A stretch of DNA of 16,113 nt. Origin: an uncultured Clostridium sp. Its GTDB lineage: Bacteria > Bacillota > Clostridia > TANB77 > CAG-508. Shown piece by piece: positions 13,247-16,113 of the stretch (positions are counted from its first letter, which is position 1; the number at the start of each line of letters is the position of its first letter). The notes under the pieces were generated by a model. It saw only the letters and a list, made by a program, of their open reading frames with translations. It had not been told where the DNA came from and did no database searches. The stretch lies in the NCBI GenBank assembly GCA_900552655.1, contig USAE01000039.1, positions 1 through 16,113 on the forward strand, read 5' to 3'. Both the position numbers and the translations under genes were made by a program.

Positions 13247-15358
13247 CTATTTAATTTTTATATCTCTATATCTTCTATAATTTATATAAGAAATAATAAA
13301 TATTAAAATAACTACTGGTAATACCCATCTTGCTATATCTGTTCCAGTCTTCGGCAATAATTTGTCTGCTAAATCTTTATCCACTGTTCCGTTATAATAA
13401 TATGATGTATTTCCGTTTGAGTTATTATTAGTTGTTCCAGTTCCTGTATTCGAGTTGTTATTATTTATATTTATATTTGTATTTGTGTTTGTGTTAGTAT
13501 TTGTATTGGCATTTGTGTTTGTATTAGTATTTGTGTTTGTATTAGTATTAGTATTCGTGTTGGTATTTGTGTTTGTATTAGTATTTGTATTTGTATTTGT
13601 ATTCGTGTTGGTATTGGTATTTGTGTTTGTGTTTGTGTTTGTATTAGTATTCGTGTTGGTATTTGTGTTTGTATTAGTATTAGTATTTGTATTCGTGTTG
13701 GTATTTGTGTTGGTATCTGGCTCTGTAGTATCTTTTGTGTTTGTTATAGCTTTTATACATAAATTTGATTCTTCAAAGTTATATTTATCTATTGTTAATG
13801 TAGTAAAATCTTGCCAAGATTGTAAACTATTTGTAGAAATATAACTTTCTCCAGGATTTGCACTTACATTATCAAATATTGTTGGTGTATTAGTTATTCC
13901 ACTATCAAAATAATTACACTCTACTCCTATTTGATATTGTTCTTCTGCACTTATTTTCAAAACTACTGCAAATTTATCTCCTGTTATTTTTACAGGATTT
14001 TTTAATTTTAATGTATTATATGTAGCATCTAAAGTTGTCTTATCTACTTCAACTTTTTGCAATTTTGATTTATCTAAACTTGCATCTAATGGATTAACAT
14101 ATACTTCCATTTTAACATTACCACTTACAGCTACTTGCAACTCTTCTATATACTCTTCTCCCATATTTTCTTTAGAAAATATGCTAGCTAGTCCCACATC
14201 GCCTAATGGATTCATTGTTAACCTTGTAGTAGCACCATAAAAATCATTTTGATATATTTTTTTATTTTCTGAAATTTCTTCTGTTCCCATTATTCCTGTT
14301 AAGTTTTTTTCTATATTAACATCGTCATAAGAAACATATGTATATCCATCTGCAAAACTTTCTGTTCCATATGAATTTAAGCAAATATATGCACCAGGAT
14401 TTTTTGGTTTTTTATTTGGATTAAAATTATCTACTGAATAATTGTCATCCCATCCTATAATAGTTATTGCGTGATCTATAGTATACAAATTATTATCACA
14501 ATAATATGAAGAAGAATGTATTGGGTCTTTTGGATTACTATAAAAATTTGCTTGATTTGCCACTGTTGTTGCAGACAACGCTCCATATTTCATAATATAC
14601 TGTTTTATTTCATTCCTTATTAATTGTACTTCTTCATCTGTATATGTGTTTAATAAATCTTTTTTGTAAGTTACATTTCCTTGGCTATCTATGCTTTTAT
14701 TTATAGTTGGAAATTCTTTTGCGTCTGTTACTCTTGTAACTGGTTTTTTATTTTGTATTTCTTCTAATTTTATTTTTTCTTCATTATCTTCAAATGGCAT
14801 ATTTTCTTCTAGAACTGCTCCCGTTCCATTAGTAAGATAGCCTAATGCCATTGCTGAATTTCCTCCACTTTTAAGTTCTCTGCTATATCCTATTGGATTT
14901 TTACCGTCTAAAAATGTTTCAGAAGTTGCATAGTCCATATGTCTTGCTGAGTATCTTGGTATTACAGCTTTTTCTCCTGATTTGGCTAAATATGATTCTA
15001 ATACACTTGTCATAGAAAATGCCCAACATTCGCTAGTAGAACCTTGATGTTTAACTGGTACATTTATATCTTGTGTTAGTATATATTTGCTTGGTATAGA
15101 CACTTTTGTAAAGAAATTTTGCATTCCAAACATGAAAGAATTTGCATTTTTTGTATCTTTATCATTCATGTTTATTGTTGTTGCAGTCGGCATAATTGTT
15201 TTGTTTTTTTCTTCTTTCGAAAGTTTATCCCACTCTTTAAAATCCTCAGATATATTAATAGAAATAATAGTTTCTCTTAAATTTTCTTTTGCAAATGATA
15301 TATTGCAAGTTCCAATTATTATACTAACTAATGCTATTATAGATAAAATTTTTTTCAT
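13247..15358 (-). CDS. LPxTG-anchored papain-family (C1A) cysteine protease with a Thr-Asn repeat linker
   Basis: A secreted protease covalently anchored to the cell wall by sortase. Numbered from the ATG at 15358 (703 aa): signal peptide (1-23, ending SFA), papain domain (about 92-350) with oxyanion Gln105, catalytic Cys111 (SECWAFS), His296 (IDHAITIIGWDD) and Asn328 (NSYG). Next comes a beta-rich region (about 360-560) like the lectin-like domain that follows C1 domains in clostridial proteases (Cwp84 type). Then follow 40 dipeptides of Thr-Asn (one Ala-Asn), an Asn/Gly-rich stretch, and a sorting signal: LPKTG (668-672), hydrophobic helix, basic tail. An in-frame ATG at 15382 is rejected because the ribosome site lies inside that extension. 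It may process surface proteins; the substrate is unknown and no sortase is in the window. Confidence 0.93.
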   Translation of the reverse strand: MKKILSIIALVSIIIGTCNISFAKENLRETIISINISEDFKEWDKLSKEEKNKTIMPTATTINMNDKDTKNANSFMFGMQNFFTKVSIPSKYILTQDINVPVKHQGSTSECWAFSMTSVLESYLAKSGEKAVIPRYSARHMDYATSETFLDGKNPIGYSRELKSGGNSAMALGYLTNGTGAVLEENMPFEDNEEKIKLEEIQNKKPVTRVTDAKEFPTINKSIDSQGNVTYKKDLLNTYTDEEVQLIRNEIKQYIMKYGALSATTVANQANFYSNPKDPIHSSSYYCDNNLYTIDHAITIIGWDDNYSVDNFNPNKKPKNPGAYICLNSYGTESFADGYTYVSYDDVNIEKNLTGIMGTEEISENKKIYQNDFYGATTRLTMNPLGDVGLASIFSKENMGEEYIEELQVAVSGNVKMEVYVNPLDASLDKSKLQKVEVDKTTLDATYNTLKLKNPVKITGDKFAVVLKISAEEQYQIGVECNYFDSGITNTPTIFDNVSANPGESYISTNSLQSWQDFTTLTIDKYNFEESNLCIKAITNTKDTTEPDTNTNTNTNTNTNTNTNTNTNTNTNTNTNTNTNTNTNTNTNTNTNTNTNTNTNTNTNTNTNTNTNTNTNANTNTNTNTNTNININNNNSNTGTGTTNNNSNGNTSYYYNGTVDKDLADKLLPKTGTDIARWVLPVVILIFIISYINYRRYRDIKIK
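13475..13714 (-). repeat. Degenerate 6-bp tandem repeat encoding (Thr-Asn)40
   Basis: 240 bases made of 40 hexamers ACN-AAY (one GCC-AAT, i.e. Ala-Asn). Thr codons vary among ACA, ACT, ACC and ACG, and Asn between AAT and AAC, so the DNA is not a perfect microsatellite. A larger unit is visible: the + strand phrase ATTCGTGTTGGTATT recurs four times, suggesting repeat growth by unequal exchange of blocks of several hexamers. The protein segment would be an extended stalk lifting the protease domain off the wall. Confidence 0.95.
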
Positions 15359-15366
15359 AGTCATAT

Positions 15367-15372
15367 CTCCCC
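15367..15372 (-). promoter_or_regulatory. Ribosome binding site that fixes the protease start
   Basis: GGGGAG on the - strand (15372-15367) is eight bases from the ATG at 15358 and only two from an ATG at 15364. It therefore selects 15358, which also begins a standard signal peptide (MKKILSIIAL). Confidence 0.8.
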
Positions 15373-15433
15373 TTATAGCCATATGATAGCATATAAAGTC
15401 ATTAATTTATATAACATGTTTTTTTCTTTTGCA

Positions 15434-15934
15434 TTACATTTCTATTACAATTTCTTTGCCTTTTAATTTGATTTGTCTGTATTTTACATTGCATAAATCT
15501 AATAATTTTTTTGAAGCAATTGTTTCTGTAGTATTAGCATATTTATCTGATAGATATACTACTTCTTTTATTCCTGCTTGAATTATTTCTTTTGCACATT
15601 CATTACATGGGAATAAATCTACGTAAATTCTAGATTTTTCTAAATCTTTTCTTGAACCTCTATAATTTAATATTGCATTTCTTTCTGCATGTACTACATA
15701 TAAATATTTTGTTTCTAATGGATTTCCTTCTCGTCCCCAAGGAAATATTTCATCTTTAAATCCATTTGGCGCTCCGTTATACCCTATTGATAAAATTCTA
15801 TTATCGTCACTAACTATACATGCTCCTACCTGTGTATTTGGATCTTTACTTCTCATTGATGATAATTTGGCAACTGACATAAAATATTCATCCCAGCTTA
15901 AGTAATCTTTTCTTGCTTTTGAATTTTCTTTCAT
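15434..15934 (-). CDS. comEB: dCMP deaminase (ComEB/Dcd-type cytidine deaminase family)
   Basis: Converts dCMP to dUMP, feeding thymidylate synthesis; the B. subtilis homologue is named ComEB. The 166-residue product has the zinc deaminase motif: His82-Ala-Glu84 (VVHAERNAI) and Cys110-x-x-Cys113 (FPCNEC), plus the N-terminal SWDEYFMSVAKLSSMRSKDPNTQVG block typical of this family. AAAGGAG lies upstream of the ATG at a somewhat long spacing (about 11 bases). The gene follows a terminator and is probably the first of its transcript; the protease gene starts 75 bases downstream with no clear terminator between. It is also similar to other small deaminases, but the conserved N-terminal block and length support dCMP deaminase. 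Confidence 0.92.
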   Translation of the reverse strand: MKENSKARKDYLSWDEYFMSVAKLSSMRSKDPNTQVGACIVSDDNRILSIGYNGAPNGFKDEIFPWGREGNPLETKYLYVVHAERNAILNYRGSRKDLEKSRIYVDLFPCNECAKEIIQAGIKEVVYLSDKYANTTETIASKKLLDLCNVKYRQIKLKGKEIVIEM

Positions 15935-16038
15935 ATTATTTATTTCTCCTTTCGTTTTGTCATTCCTTTAACTTATAAAATTTTAATATATTAATTGTTC
16001 GTTTTAATTTAATATACTTTTTTATATATAATAAAAAT

Positions 16039-16070
16039 AAAAACAGAGCTGTATTCAAGGCTCTGTTTTT
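16039..16070. terminator. Bidirectional terminator upstream of the dCMP deaminase gene
   Basis: An 11-bp perfect inverted repeat AAAAACAGAGC (16039-16049) / GCTCTGTTTTT (16060-16070) with a 10-base loop. On the - strand it is followed by a T-rich stretch (TTTTTATTTTTATTA), which makes it a good terminator for a gene entering from the right edge. Confidence 0.85.
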
Positions 16071-16113
16071 GAAGTTTTAGAAATTAAATTGAGTTTTTCT
16101 TCTTGGTCTTCCT
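16071..16113 (-). other. Probable 3' end of a - strand gene cut by the window edge
   Basis: The terminator at 16039-16070 implies a gene ending near here. All three - strand frames are open at the edge and stop at different points: TAA at 16084-16086, TAA at 16077-16079, and TGA inside the hairpin arm. Too few codons remain to choose a frame or name a product. Confidence 0.35.

Noticed and set aside
13475..13714. Possible CRISPR or other spaced repeat array
   Set aside because: The units are 6-base coding hexamers without spacers, in frame within a protein gene.
13455..13844. A + strand open frame of Val/Phe/Leu repeats opposite the Thr-Asn tract
   Set aside because: It is the mirror of the ACN-AAY hexamers on the coding strand. 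It has no ribosome site, and the papain-LPxTG gene fully explains the region.
15356..15382. ATG at 15382 as the start of the surface protease
   Set aside because: The extension encodes the ribosome site itself (GGGGAG) and would put charged residues before a standard signal peptide; the ATG at 15358 fits better.
1..16113. Insertion sequences, prophage or defence islands
   Set aside because: No transposase, integrase, nuclease-defence genes, terminal inverted repeats or target duplications were seen; apart from the left-edge segment the content is core-like.

Overview
The window is strongly AT-rich, with compact operons, AGGAGG-type ribosome binding sites and near-consensus sigma-A promoters. 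It encodes an H-type small acid-soluble spore protein, an LPxTG surface protease and a split transketolase. Together these point to a spore-forming Gram-positive of the Clostridia (Bacillota), perhaps gut-associated. The species cannot be named from the sequence alone.

Layout. The left edge (1-2391, + strand) is one open reading frame that is open from the first base. A cysteine-rich, zinc-ribbon-like segment runs in frame into a MutS2 protein that lacks its usual N-terminal region. A strong hairpin terminator separates it from the convergent tlyA-recN operon (- strand, 2451-4897). That operon has a good promoter back-to-back with the promoter of a tRNA-Glu(CUC) gene. Next come two small stand-alone + strand genes: a 70-residue membrane protein with its own promoter and terminator, and an SspH-like spore protein with a sigma-G-like promoter.

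From about 5.9 kb to the right end everything is on the - strand. Read in the direction of transcription it runs: a dCMP deaminase; a sortase-anchored papain-family protease with 40 Thr/Ala-Asn dipeptides; the two halves of a split transketolase; ftsE-ftsX followed by two consecutive secreted M23 peptidases; and lemA with an overlapping TPM-domain (YgcG-like) gene. The TPM gene has a visible one-base frameshift in its glycine-rich tail. A bidirectional terminator closes this series.

How the genes fit together. FtsE (ATPase) and FtsX (membrane subunit) are known to gate periplasmic or extracellular peptidoglycan hydrolases through coiled-coil contacts. The two M23 proteins directly downstream have exactly the expected build: signal peptide, long coiled coil, M23 domain. 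The module is therefore read as an FtsEX-controlled wall-hydrolase system with two paralogous effectors. RecN, MutS2 and TlyA are genome-maintenance or ribosome-related housekeeping proteins. The split transketolase belongs to the non-oxidative pentose phosphate pathway and the deaminase to dTTP synthesis.

Most of the window is ordinary core genome. The points that deserve a second look are the Cys-rich/MutS2 junction at the left edge (real fusion or chimeric join), the frameshifted TPM tail, the tandem M23 pair and the Thr-Asn repeat tract.
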